Shown piece by piece: positions 52,967 through 60,480 of a DNA stretch of 64,000 bases. The notes beneath the pieces are model-generated. The model did no database searches. It was not told where the DNA came from and saw nothing but the letters and a program-made list of their open reading frames with translations. Position numbers and translations under genes: made by a program. The stretch's first letter is position 1; each line of letters begins with the position of its first letter. The DNA is from Micromonospora_E sp048060115 (GTDB lineage: Bacteria; Actinomycetota; Actinomycetes; Mycobacteriales; Micromonosporaceae), in contig NZ_JBHMIM010000008.1 in the NCBI RefSeq assembly GCF_048060115.1, positions 81,988 through 145,987 on the forward strand. Direction: 5' to 3'.

Positions 52967-53826
52967 AGCCAGAGGTCCACCTTGGTGGTGAGTTGGACGC
53001 CGTCGGGCAGCGGAGTGTCGGCGATAGTCCGCTGGTAGTCGAGGTGCTGGCGGGCGGGCTTGTCGGGGTTGGTACGGCTGACCTGGATCCGCTTGGCGAG
53101 ACTGGCGGCTGGGGCGACGCCGAGCGCATCGGGGTGGCTGAAGATCCAGAGGCCGCAGAGTTTCATTTCGCCTCGGGTGGCGGACCGGTCGTGGTCGAAC
53201 ATCGTGGTGACGGCCCGCCAAAGCGCGGTGAGGTCGTCGGTGGTGACGCCGGTCTTGGCGGCGCGCGGCGCGGAGTAGAAGGCGTGTGCCCGGTAGAGAC
53301 CGTACGGGACCGTCCACTTCGAGCCCATCTCGGTGCGCTCACCTTTGTCGATGTCTTCCTGGCGGGTCTGGGTAACGCGGGTGATGGCGTGGTCGGTCGG
53401 CAGGATCGGGTCGATGCTGCGGGCGAAGGTGACCTGGAGTGGTCCGCGGACCTGGCCGGCGCCGCCTTTGGCGCCGGTGTTGAGCACCGCGCCGAACATC
53501 CGGATGTCGAAGTAGTGGTCGCAGAGCCACTGCTGGGCGTTCCCGGTCCCGCCGGGGGCGGCGGTGAGTCCTTCTTCGATGCGGGTGTTCAGGGCGTGAC
53601 CGGCTTCGACGAAGATGCCGTACCGAGGGTCGTCGCCGCGCAGCAACGCCACCGTGTCGCGGATCTTGCGCTTGAGGGCGACGTCGGTGACGAGGCCCTG
53701 GCCGGTTTCGTCATCGGTGCGTGGCTGGTTGCCGCCGTCCGGGTCGCCGTTGGGGTTGCCGTCGGTGACGTCGAAGAACATCACGACGTCGTGCCGGCGG
53801 GCGGGGTCGAGGTGGGCGTCACTCAT
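52963..53826 (-). CDS. cas7: Cascade backbone protein Cas7 (Csd2, type I-C)
   Basis: 287 residues from ATG 53826 (ATGA overlap with the cas8c stop). RAMP-type fold with VVMFFDVTDGNPNGDPD at the N-terminus, the ALNTRIEEG and FDIRMFGAVLNTG segments, and RGPLQVTFARSIDPI, all characteristic of Csd2. Several copies coat the crRNA spacer in the I-C interference complex. All key blocks are present and the length is normal. Confidence 0.98.
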   Translation of the reverse strand: MSDAHLDPARRHDVVMFFDVTDGNPNGDPDGGNQPRTDDETGQGLVTDVALKRKIRDTVALLRGDDPRYGIFVEAGHALNTRIEEGLTAAPGGTGNAQQWLCDHYFDIRMFGAVLNTGAKGGAGQVRGPLQVTFARSIDPILPTDHAITRVTQTRQEDIDKGERTEMGSKWTVPYGLYRAHAFYSAPRAAKTGVTTDDLTALWRAVTTMFDHDRSATRGEMKLCGLWIFSHPDALGVAPAASLAKRIQVSRTNPDKPARQHLDYQRTIADTPLPDGVQLTTKVDLWL

Positions 53827-55649
53827 GCGGCGTCTCCTTCAGATGCGGCGGCGTCCGGCGTCACGTCCGGGCCGGGCGGCAGGTCGGTGTTTTTCTTGGT
53901 CGCGGCGGCTTCGATCCGCTCGGCCCGCATCGCGGCGCGCTGGTGGTGGTAGCCGAGGACGAACGCAGCCTTTTGCGTCAGCACCGCTGAGCTGGGGATG
54001 GACGTGTCGGCGTTGATGTGGACGAAGATGTCGTCGAGCCGGTTGGCGTACGCGCCGGCCCAGGCCGGTTTGCCGAGCGGGCCGCGCAGCCGGCGCAGCC
54101 ACGCGGTGGCCGACCGGCGGCCGTTGACCAGCACGGCCTGTGGGTTGGTGATCGCGCGGCCCATGTAGCGCTCGGCGAAGGTGGTGTTGAGCGGCTGGTT
54201 CGCGGCGCGGAAGACGGCCTGTTGCAGGTCGTCGAGCACGGCGAAGGCCCGCCCGGACAGGTATGCAGGGTCGCGGTTGTCCTCGTTCAACGTGGGGGTC
54301 AGCCTTTCTGCGGAGTACGGGGGAAGTCCGTGGCGGCGGATGACGGCGAGCCGGATCAGGGCGACCCGGGCGGCGTCTACCCGGCCGTCGGTACGGATGC
54401 GGTCGATGACGTGGGCGAGGAGTTTGGGTGGCAGTGGAGCGCCGAGGATCGCGGCCCGCCACAGGGCGTGGTAGAGGCCGCCGGGCCGGTCTTCACCTCG
54501 GGCACCGAGCTTGATCCAGCTGCCGGGGCCGCTCCCCCGGCCTGGCTGCCACCGCCCGGCGACTCGGGTGAGCTGGACGAGTTTGACGAGGGTGGTTTCA
54601 CCGTCCCAGCCGGCGATCTTGTGGTCGTCGAACCAGCGGCGCAGGTTGGTCCTGACCGCCGACAGCGGCATTTCGATCCAGTCGCGGACGACGACTCGCG
54701 CCACGTTGCCGGATACGGTGACCGAGCAGAACTTCGACAGGTCGTCGACGGTGGCTTCGGTGCCGCGCACAGGGCTGACGATCATCTCCAGCGCCGTCTT
54801 CTCGTCCTCCTGGTCGAGCGGACCCATCGGGTCGAACGTCGACCCGCCGATCACCCACCAGGTCAGCCGGGCGTTCTGGCCTTTCAGGCTGGAGCTGTGG
54901 CTTTTGTCGCCGAGCAGGACGGTCAGCGAGGACATGAAGGTCAGCCCGCAGGTGACGCAGATCGGGGTGTGCCCGAGGAACTTGGTCAGCTCGTAGCCGT
55001 GTACCGCTTCGTTGACGCTGACCAGCGACGCGCCCTGGGTAGCGCCGGGCAGAAGTCGCTGCGGAATCTGCTGCGGAATGGTCTTGAGCAGGTCTCCGGT
55101 CTTGCCACAGACGAGGCAGAGGCCGGCCCGGCCGATTCCTTTTCGGCCGGCGGCGACGGTGGCCCAGTAGCGACGGGCGGTGTCGTGCGCGAAGGCGAAC
55201 TCGTCGTCGACCCGGAAGCCGACCATGTCGGCGCGGCCCCACTTCGCCGGCTCCTTGACCCGGCAATGTTCGCCGCGCCGGAAGAAGGCGGCGATGGCCG
55301 GACCGGGCCCGTCCGGTTCGGCGGTCGCCCAGTCGCGGATCAGCTCGGTGAACGCGTCGTGCTGTTTGGCGATTCGGTCGGCCTTGCCGCCGTCGGCGAC
55401 CCAGCCGAGCACGTATTCGACGTTGTCTGCGGCCAGCGCGGGGGCGATCCCGGCGGTACGGGTGACGGCAGGCACCAGCCGTTCGACGCCGAAGCGGGCA
55501 CCGGCCTCCGGCGCGATGGTATCGGTCTGTCCCCGGTAGGTGCCGTCACCGGCGATGTCGAGGATCAGGCGGACGGGTTTGCGGCCGTAGAAGGGCGGAA
55601 TGACGTCGTCGCTGGTGGCGGCGTACTCGACGAGGCGTTGCAGCAGCAT
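53823..55649 (-). CDS. cas8c: Cascade large subunit Cas8c (Csd1)
   Basis: 608 residues from ATG 55649, sharing one base with the cas5 stop (TGATG). The opening MLLQRLVEYAATSDDVIPPFYG is typical of Csd1. A zinc-ribbon-like pair, CLVCGKTG and CVTCGLTF (about residues 190-250), is present, as is the C-terminal AWAGAYANRLDDIF and FVLGYHHQRAAM region. It recognises the PAM and recruits Cas3; an internal start producing a small Cas11-like subunit is known in I-C systems and could exist here. It ends in a low-complexity acidic tail. Confidence 0.97.
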   Translation of the reverse strand: MLLQRLVEYAATSDDVIPPFYGRKPVRLILDIAGDGTYRGQTDTIAPEAGARFGVERLVPAVTRTAGIAPALAADNVEYVLGWVADGGKADRIAKQHDAFTELIRDWATAEPDGPGPAIAAFFRRGEHCRVKEPAKWGRADMVGFRVDDEFAFAHDTARRYWATVAAGRKGIGRAGLCLVCGKTGDLLKTIPQQIPQRLLPGATQGASLVSVNEAVHGYELTKFLGHTPICVTCGLTFMSSLTVLLGDKSHSSSLKGQNARLTWWVIGGSTFDPMGPLDQEDEKTALEMIVSPVRGTEATVDDLSKFCSVTVSGNVARVVVRDWIEMPLSAVRTNLRRWFDDHKIAGWDGETTLVKLVQLTRVAGRWQPGRGSGPGSWIKLGARGEDRPGGLYHALWRAAILGAPLPPKLLAHVIDRIRTDGRVDAARVALIRLAVIRRHGLPPYSAERLTPTLNEDNRDPAYLSGRAFAVLDDLQQAVFRAANQPLNTTFAERYMGRAITNPQAVLVNGRRSATAWLRRLRGPLGKPAWAGAYANRLDDIFVHINADTSIPSSAVLTQKAAFVLGYHHQRAAMRAERIEAAATKKNTDLPPGPDVTPDAAASEGDAA

Positions 55650-56350
55650 CAGGCAGCCCCGCTGCTCGACGGCAGCGCCATTTCCATGCCGCGCGGCGGC
55701 ACGTAGAGGACTCCGTCGGCGACGCGGGCGGCGAACCACTCCATCCGGGGCTGGGCGGTGCCGTCACGGTGGATCGAATGCAGCATGATACCGACTTCTT
55801 CGTTGACAGTGGTGTCCCGTGGGGTGTCGTCGGGCCAGCTGAAGTCGGCGCTGAATTCACGCGTACCGAGGTAGGGCTGTTGGAAGCAGGCACCACGACG
55901 GACCCGGCGGCGCAGCTGGTCGCGGTACGCGGCGGCCGGCTTGTCGGCGTGCGCGGCGGGCAGCAGGTGGGCGTGGATGCGGTACGCGACGTCCCGCAGG
56001 CAGACGGCGTTGCGTTGGTCGCGGTGGGCGACGGTGTCGACCCGGCGGGTGCCGCGGATCGCTTCGGCGAGCGGGGCTACGTCGGTGGTCTCGTTACGCC
56101 GGATGGTGAACTGTCTGATCGGCTTGAGGACCTCGATGGCGACGATCTCGTAGCGGATTTCGGGCTTCCAGTAGATCGATTCGAGGACGCCGACCGCTGC
56201 CGTGGGGGTCATCACCGGGTACGTGACCCGTTCGACTTTCAGCTCGGGGCGGGAGAAGAGTGCGGCGTCGCCGGTGACCTGGACGGCGATCGGCAGGTCG
56301 CCGGCTGCGCTGCGGCGCAGGGTCAGCACATTGACGACTTCGGTGGTCAC
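55649..56350 (-). CDS. cas5: crRNA-processing Cascade subunit Cas5 (type I-C, Cas5d)
   Basis: 233 residues from GTG 56350 (GTGA overlap with the cas3 stop). RAMP fold with FSRPELKVERVTYPVMTPTA, AVGVLESIYWKPEIRYEIVA and the C-terminal QPYLGTREFSADFSWPD typical of Cas5d. In type I-C, which lacks Cas6, this subunit cuts the pre-crRNA at the base of the repeat hairpin. It must therefore accept both repeat types if it serves both arrays. The two repeats keep the same 3' strand (GAGGATCGCAAC) and a hairpin of similar position. Confidence 0.97.
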   Translation of the reverse strand: MTTEVVNVLTLRRSAAGDLPIAVQVTGDAALFSRPELKVERVTYPVMTPTAAVGVLESIYWKPEIRYEIVAIEVLKPIRQFTIRRNETTDVAPLAEAIRGTRRVDTVAHRDQRNAVCLRDVAYRIHAHLLPAAHADKPAAAYRDQLRRRVRRGACFQQPYLGTREFSADFSWPDDTPRDTTVNEEVGIMLHSIHRDGTAQPRMEWFAARVADGVLYVPPRGMEMALPSSSGAA

Positions 56351-58632
56351 AGGATGAAGTCCTCCAATTTCGGGTCGAAGATCATGCCGGTGTGCGGGTC
56401 GTAGTCGCCGCGCCATTCGACAAGTGCGCCTACCCGGACCTCGGTGCCGAGGATCGGCAGCATCAGGGCGCGGATCCCACGGTCGCGTTGGGGGACGCTT
56501 GGATGGACGGTGGTGGTGTAGGGCTGCAAACGGCGCAGGTCACGAAGGTCGGGTACGGCTGCGGTGCGTACCCGCTCGATGAGGTCCCGGACCTGGGCGC
56601 GTTCGGTCGGCGTACCGGCGCCTTGTGGGGTGACCACCGAGATGCCGTCCTCGCTGATGATGCGGAAGGCGCGCTTGTGTTCGCGGTGGCCGCTGTCGGT
56701 GAGCGGCCCGTCTGCGACGGTCTGGTACGCCCAGTCGACGCGGGCCCGCTGGATTTCCTGGCCGACGTGGTCGCAGGCGTTCAGGTTGAGTGTGCTGTAG
56801 ACGGACCGGTAGTAGGCGGCGAGCGCGTCGGGGTCGTCGGGGTCGGCCTTGTCGGGTCCGAAGTGGGTGGCGGCGCTGTCGACGAGCCGGCGGTACGTCG
56901 GCGGCTCGCTGCCGTCGGCCGGGGCGAAGATGACGACCCGCCCATGGTCGAGGCGGCCTTCCCGATTGGCCCGGCCAGCGGCCTGCAGCAACGAGTCGGC
57001 CGGGGCCATCGCCCGGTAAACGATAGCGAAATCTACGTCGACGCCGGCTTCGATCAGCTGGGTGGAGACCAGCAGGACCGGCTCGTCCTTGGTGAGTCGG
57101 TCACGGACGGTTTCGAGTACGCGCTGCCGATGCGCCGGGCACATCCGGGTAGACAGGTGCCAGGCGTGGTCGACGTCGCCGTTGTCGCGCCAGGTGTCGA
57201 AGACGGCCTGGGCGTTGGCGGTGGTGTTGACGACCACCATCGCGGCCGGCGGGTGCCCGGCAGGGGTGTCGACGGCGTCGGCGGCCTGGTCGGCGATGTC
57301 GGCGAGTGTCGGGGCGGGGTCGAGCTGCCATTCGTAGCGGACCCGTTTGAGCTGGCTGGCGACGGCCGGCACCTCGGTCAGGACGTCGACGTACTCAACG
57401 TCCTGCAGGGTGGGCAGCGACCAGAACTCGGGCTGGGTCGCCGAGGAGAGCAGCACGGTCGCGCCGAAGTGCTGCACCAGCAGCCGCAGCCCGTCGAGGA
57501 TCGGCACCAGCATGTCGTGTGGCAGGGCCTGCACCTCGTCGAGCACGATGACCGAGCCGGCGAGCCGGTGCACCCGTCGCATCGCGGACGGCCTGCGGCC
57601 GAACAGCGATTCGAAGAGGCGGACGAAGGTGGTCACGATGAACGGTGCGTCCCAGTTCTCGGCGGCGAGTCGGCCCCACCGCCCGGCGGCGCCGTCGTCA
57701 AAGTTGACCTGGCTGTGGTGCTCCAGGACGACCGGCTCGGCGCCGGGCTCGTCGAGCATGCCACGGTAGACGGCGGCGTTCTGCCCTGTAATGGTCAGAA
57801 ACGGCACCGCGACGATGACCCGTCGGCGTTGGTGCCGCGTGGCGTGCCGCAGCGCGAACCCGGCGGCGCAGAGGGTCTTTCCGGCACCGGTCGGCGCGGG
57901 CAGCCGGTAGATGCCGGGCGGTTGGTCGGCGAAGCTGAGGCACTGGTCGTAGACGTACTCGCGCAGAGCATCCACGGGTGACGGTTTCCGCTCGGCGAGC
58001 ATGGTGGCGCGGCGTTGCGCGAAGCGCTGGTAGAGGTGGTCGAAGTCGGTGTCGGCGCGGACCCGAGGCGCTGCTTGCCCGTCGAAGTGGGCACCGGTGT
58101 CGAGTCCGTCGGCGTCGGCCAGGGCGCTGTAGCACAGGCGCAGCGCCATCTCCCCCACGAGCCGGTCCTGCAGCCACGGCTCGGGGATGGTGTGCCGCAG
58201 GTTGGCGGGCAGGTCGGGCAGCAGCCGGGGCAACTCGGCCTCGGCGGAGGCGACATCCTTGGCGCGGCTGAAGCCCTGCTTGAGGGACTGTCCCAGCGAA
58301 CTTGCGTCGATCAATCCGCCGTGGTGGCCGAAGATCGCGCCCGCGTAGCCGCCGAGCCCGCGTTCGTGCGCGATCCGCGTGCCCAACGACTTATGATCAA
58401 TTCCGACCCGCTCGCCAGAGTCAGCGACCTTTGTCAATTTATCCTGCCAGGCGCAGGACGCTTTCCCGACATCGTGCAGGGCACCCAACCAGTACGCCAC
58501 CTCCCCGCCACCGAACGGCGCCGCGAATCGTCTGGCCAGATCAGCGGTGCCCCGCAAATGATCTTCAAGCCGATGCCAGCGAGCACTGTTCCAACCTGGA
58601 CTATGCGCCCACAGCAACCGCTCACCAGACAC
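56347..58632 (-). CDS. cas3: CRISPR-associated helicase-nuclease Cas3
   Basis: 761 residues. GTG 58632 follows GAGGTG with a gap of about 6. The N-terminal HD nuclease contains His53-Asp54 in LHDVGKASCAW, FGHHGGLID and CYSALADADGLD. The SF2 helicase follows with Walker A APTGAGKT (246-253), DEVQ (365-368, the family's DEAH-box variant), LLSSATQ and VSTQLIEAGVDVDF with QAAGRANREG. It degrades target DNA after Cascade recruitment. It is the first gene of the seven-gene operon, all of whose junctions overlap or are 1 base apart. Confidence 0.98.
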   Translation of the reverse strand: MSGERLLWAHSPGWNSARWHRLEDHLRGTADLARRFAAPFGGGEVAYWLGALHDVGKASCAWQDKLTKVADSGERVGIDHKSLGTRIAHERGLGGYAGAIFGHHGGLIDASSLGQSLKQGFSRAKDVASAEAELPRLLPDLPANLRHTIPEPWLQDRLVGEMALRLCYSALADADGLDTGAHFDGQAAPRVRADTDFDHLYQRFAQRRATMLAERKPSPVDALREYVYDQCLSFADQPPGIYRLPAPTGAGKTLCAAGFALRHATRHQRRRVIVAVPFLTITGQNAAVYRGMLDEPGAEPVVLEHHSQVNFDDGAAGRWGRLAAENWDAPFIVTTFVRLFESLFGRRPSAMRRVHRLAGSVIVLDEVQALPHDMLVPILDGLRLLVQHFGATVLLSSATQPEFWSLPTLQDVEYVDVLTEVPAVASQLKRVRYEWQLDPAPTLADIADQAADAVDTPAGHPPAAMVVVNTTANAQAVFDTWRDNGDVDHAWHLSTRMCPAHRQRVLETVRDRLTKDEPVLLVSTQLIEAGVDVDFAIVYRAMAPADSLLQAAGRANREGRLDHGRVVIFAPADGSEPPTYRRLVDSAATHFGPDKADPDDPDALAAYYRSVYSTLNLNACDHVGQEIQRARVDWAYQTVADGPLTDSGHREHKRAFRIISEDGISVVTPQGAGTPTERAQVRDLIERVRTAAVPDLRDLRRLQPYTTTVHPSVPQRDRGIRALMLPILGTEVRVGALVEWRGDYDPHTGMIFDPKLEDFIL

Positions 58633-58730
58633 GAATTCACCTCACAATTTCATACGCGAAGCAGTTGGACCCGCCAATCCAGCCACCTACGACGCGCGTC
58701 GTCAAGACCCGGAACGGTTGGGTTCGATCA

Positions 58731-58764
58731 GCCCGTAGGTCGAGTCGAGGCTCGACCTACGGGC
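58731..58764. promoter_or_regulatory. 14-bp perfect hairpin upstream of cas3
   Basis: GCCCGTAGGTCGAG (58731-58744) and CTCGACCTACGGGC (58751-58764) flank the loop TCGAGG, about 100 bases upstream of the cas3 start. There is no T-run on either side. It could be an operator, a 5'-leader structure of the cas mRNA or a terminator for transcription from the other side. Confidence 0.55.
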
Positions 58765-58788
58765 CCATCACTGCACATGCTTCCGAAA

Positions 58789-58918
58789 ACACTTCAACGT
58801 TTCGATCCCCGGCACGAAGCGCCGCACACACCCAGGAGTGTCGTAGGTGCACCCGCACCTTACCCGATGCAGCTTCGTTGAAGTGTTTGCGGATCTGCGA
58901 GCAGCTTCGTTGATGTGT
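58789..58918. repeat. Three iteron-like copies of CGTTGAAGTGT in the cas3 upstream region
   Basis: CGTTGAAGTGT occurs inverted at 58789-58799, direct at 58876-58886, and as CGTTGATGTGT at 58908-58918. The last two sit inside a larger direct repeat, GCAGCTTCGTTGA[A/T]GTGT (58869-58886 and 58901-58918). They lie 157-286 bases before cas3 and before the divergent small gene, so they are candidate binding sites for a regulator of either. The remainder of 58633-59084 holds no supported gene. Confidence 0.55.
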
Positions 58919-58934
58919 ATCGGACCGCAGGGAG

Positions 58935-58963
58935 TGTCGATCATGGAAAAGCTTTGCTAAACT
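58935..58963 (+). promoter_or_regulatory. Candidate promoter of the small membrane protein gene
   Basis: TGTCGA (58935-58940), a 17-base spacer and TAAACT (58958-58963), in a locally AT-rich stretch. It would start a transcript with an untranslated region of roughly 115 bases containing the hairpin at 59014-59041. Confidence 0.35.
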
Positions 58964-59013
58964 TCTGCCGCTGTGTTCGCCGTGGACATAGCCCCCCGGA
59001 GCCCCTCATGGGT

Positions 59014-59041
59014 GCGGTCCGCTGCTGGAACAGCGGACCGC
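59014..59041 (+). promoter_or_regulatory. Stable hairpin in the 5' region of the small membrane protein gene
   Basis: A perfect 11-bp stem, GCGGTCCGCTG (59014-59024) and CAGCGGACCGC (59031-59041), with loop CTGGAA, 44 bases before the start codon. The flanking GCCCC and GGGGC stretches could extend the structure. It may be an attenuator or a small regulatory RNA element. There is no T-run. Confidence 0.5.
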
Positions 59042-59084
59042 CGGGGCCAACTTTCCTATCGACCATAGAAACAGGAGACCTGTC

Positions 59085-59282
59085 ATGAGTCTACCCGTGC
59101 GCACTCATCCCGCCGAAAGCGGCCAGCTCTCCCCAGATCCGAGGCTGCCCGTGAGATGGGCCGTGATCCTGGGTGCAAGCACACTGATCGGCCTGTTCGT
59201 CGGGCACACCGACGGACCACCGAGCGGCGTGTTGGCCTTCATGATCGCTGTCGGATTGCTGTACGGGATCTTGCGGCCATAG
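59085..59282 (+). CDS. Small two-helix membrane protein
   Basis: 65 residues. ATG 59085 follows CAGGAGACCTGTC. Two predicted membrane helices, VRWAVILGASTLIGLFVG (about 23-40) and GVLAFMIAVGLLYGIL (about 48-63), are joined by a short GHTDGPPS turn. The gene lies alone between the divergent cas operon and the DUF2520 gene, behind a long structured 5' region. No family is recognised. A CRISPR-associated role is possible only by position. Confidence 0.6.
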   Translation: MSLPVRTHPAESGQLSPDPRLPVRWAVILGASTLIGLFVGHTDGPPSGVLAFMIAVGLLYGILRP

Positions 59283-59470
59283 GCAGTTTGGCGGTGCGGA
59301 ACGGCTCCTCGTCGTTCTGCACCGCCACCGCCGGATGGTCGGCATGAGTTCCGGGCACCCACACGACGCGCGGTCGCTTACGTACCGCACCCACGTCCGG
59401 TACGGTAGCCGAAAGTCATTCGGGGGCTACCCGCTGACGATCATGATTGCGGTCGAAGCGAGGGATGCGA

Positions 59471-60376
59471 GTGCCGACGATAAAGGACCGGCCGGTCGGT
59501 GTCGTCGGTGCCGGTCGGGTCGGCACCGCTCTCGGGCTGGCGCTGGTCCGTGCCGGCTACGACCTGGTCGGGATCACCGCGAGGTCGGACGCGTCGAGAC
59601 AGCGAGCAGCCGACGTCCTGCCGGACATCCCGCTGGTCGACCTGCCGACGATCGCCAAGAGTGCCGGCATCATCCTGCTCTCGGTCACCGACGACGCCAT
59701 CGGTCCGGTCGCCACCGAGCTGGCCGAGAGCGCGCACCTCCAGCCTGGACAGATCGTGATGCACGTGAGCGGAGCGTGCGGGCTGACGGTCCTCGCACCA
59801 GCGACCGACGTGGGCGCCGTGCCACTCGCCATCCACCCGGCGATGACCTTCTCCGGTCTGGCAACCGACGCCGACAATCTCGCTGGTCTGGCGTACGCGA
59901 TCACTGCTCGGCCGGACGACCGGCCGCTCGCCGAGGAACTGGTCCGCGACCTGGCTGGCGTTCCGGTGTGGATCGCCGACGAGGACCGCACCCTCTACCA
60001 CGCCGCGCTGGTCCTCGGGGCGAACAACCTGATCACCCTGCTGGCCGCCGCCATGGACGCGTTGGCTGCGGCCGGCGTGCCGGATCCAGGATTCGTCCTC
60101 GCCCCGCTGGTGCGTACCTCGCTGGAGAACGCACTACGCCACGGCGACCAGGCGCTGACCGGGCCGGTGCGCCGCGCCGACACCGGCACGATCGACGCGC
60201 ACGTACGGGCGTTGCGCGACCGCGCTCCCGAGCTGCTGCCGGCGTACCTTCAGTTTGGTCTGGTCACCGCGACGCGGGCCCGACGCGCGGCGCTCAACGA
60301 GGTCGACCGGCTCGATGAGGTCGTCGCGCTGCTTGAGGCAAGAGCAGCGGAAGCCAACGGCGACGCCGGCCGGTGA
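59471..60376 (+). CDS. Rossmann-like / DUF2520 NAD(P)-binding reductase family protein
   Basis: 301 residues from GTG 59471, which has GAGGG 6 bases upstream; ATG 59465 and TTG 59447 are in-frame alternatives. An N-terminal dinucleotide-binding fold (VGVVGAGRVGTALGLALVRAG) is followed by LLSVTDDAIGPVATEL, HVSGACGLTVL, PLAIHPAMTF and the C-terminal DUF2520 helical domain (YHAALVLGANNLITLLAAA, ALTGPVRRADTGTIDAH). Members of this family are found next to panC and at least one acts as a ketopantoate reductase (PanG). Here no panC follows; array 2 begins 104 bases after the stop. Whether the array displaced the usual neighbour cannot be told from this window. Confidence 0.85.
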   Translation: MPTIKDRPVGVVGAGRVGTALGLALVRAGYDLVGITARSDASRQRAADVLPDIPLVDLPTIAKSAGIILLSVTDDAIGPVATELAESAHLQPGQIVMHVSGACGLTVLAPATDVGAVPLAIHPAMTFSGLATDADNLAGLAYAITARPDDRPLAEELVRDLAGVPVWIADEDRTLYHAALVLGANNLITLLAAAMDALAAAGVPDPGFVLAPLVRTSLENALRHGDQALTGPVRRADTGTIDAHVRALRDRAPELLPAYLQFGLVTATRARRAALNEVDRLDEVVALLEARAAEANGDAGR

Positions 60377-60480
60377 ACGGCCGCCTCGTGGGCAGGGCGG
60401 TGAGGGTGCGCCGGTCGGCCATCCGGCCTGGGCAGCGGCTCGATCCACGTCTGTCGGCGGCCGGTGTGGCCTGCGTGGTC

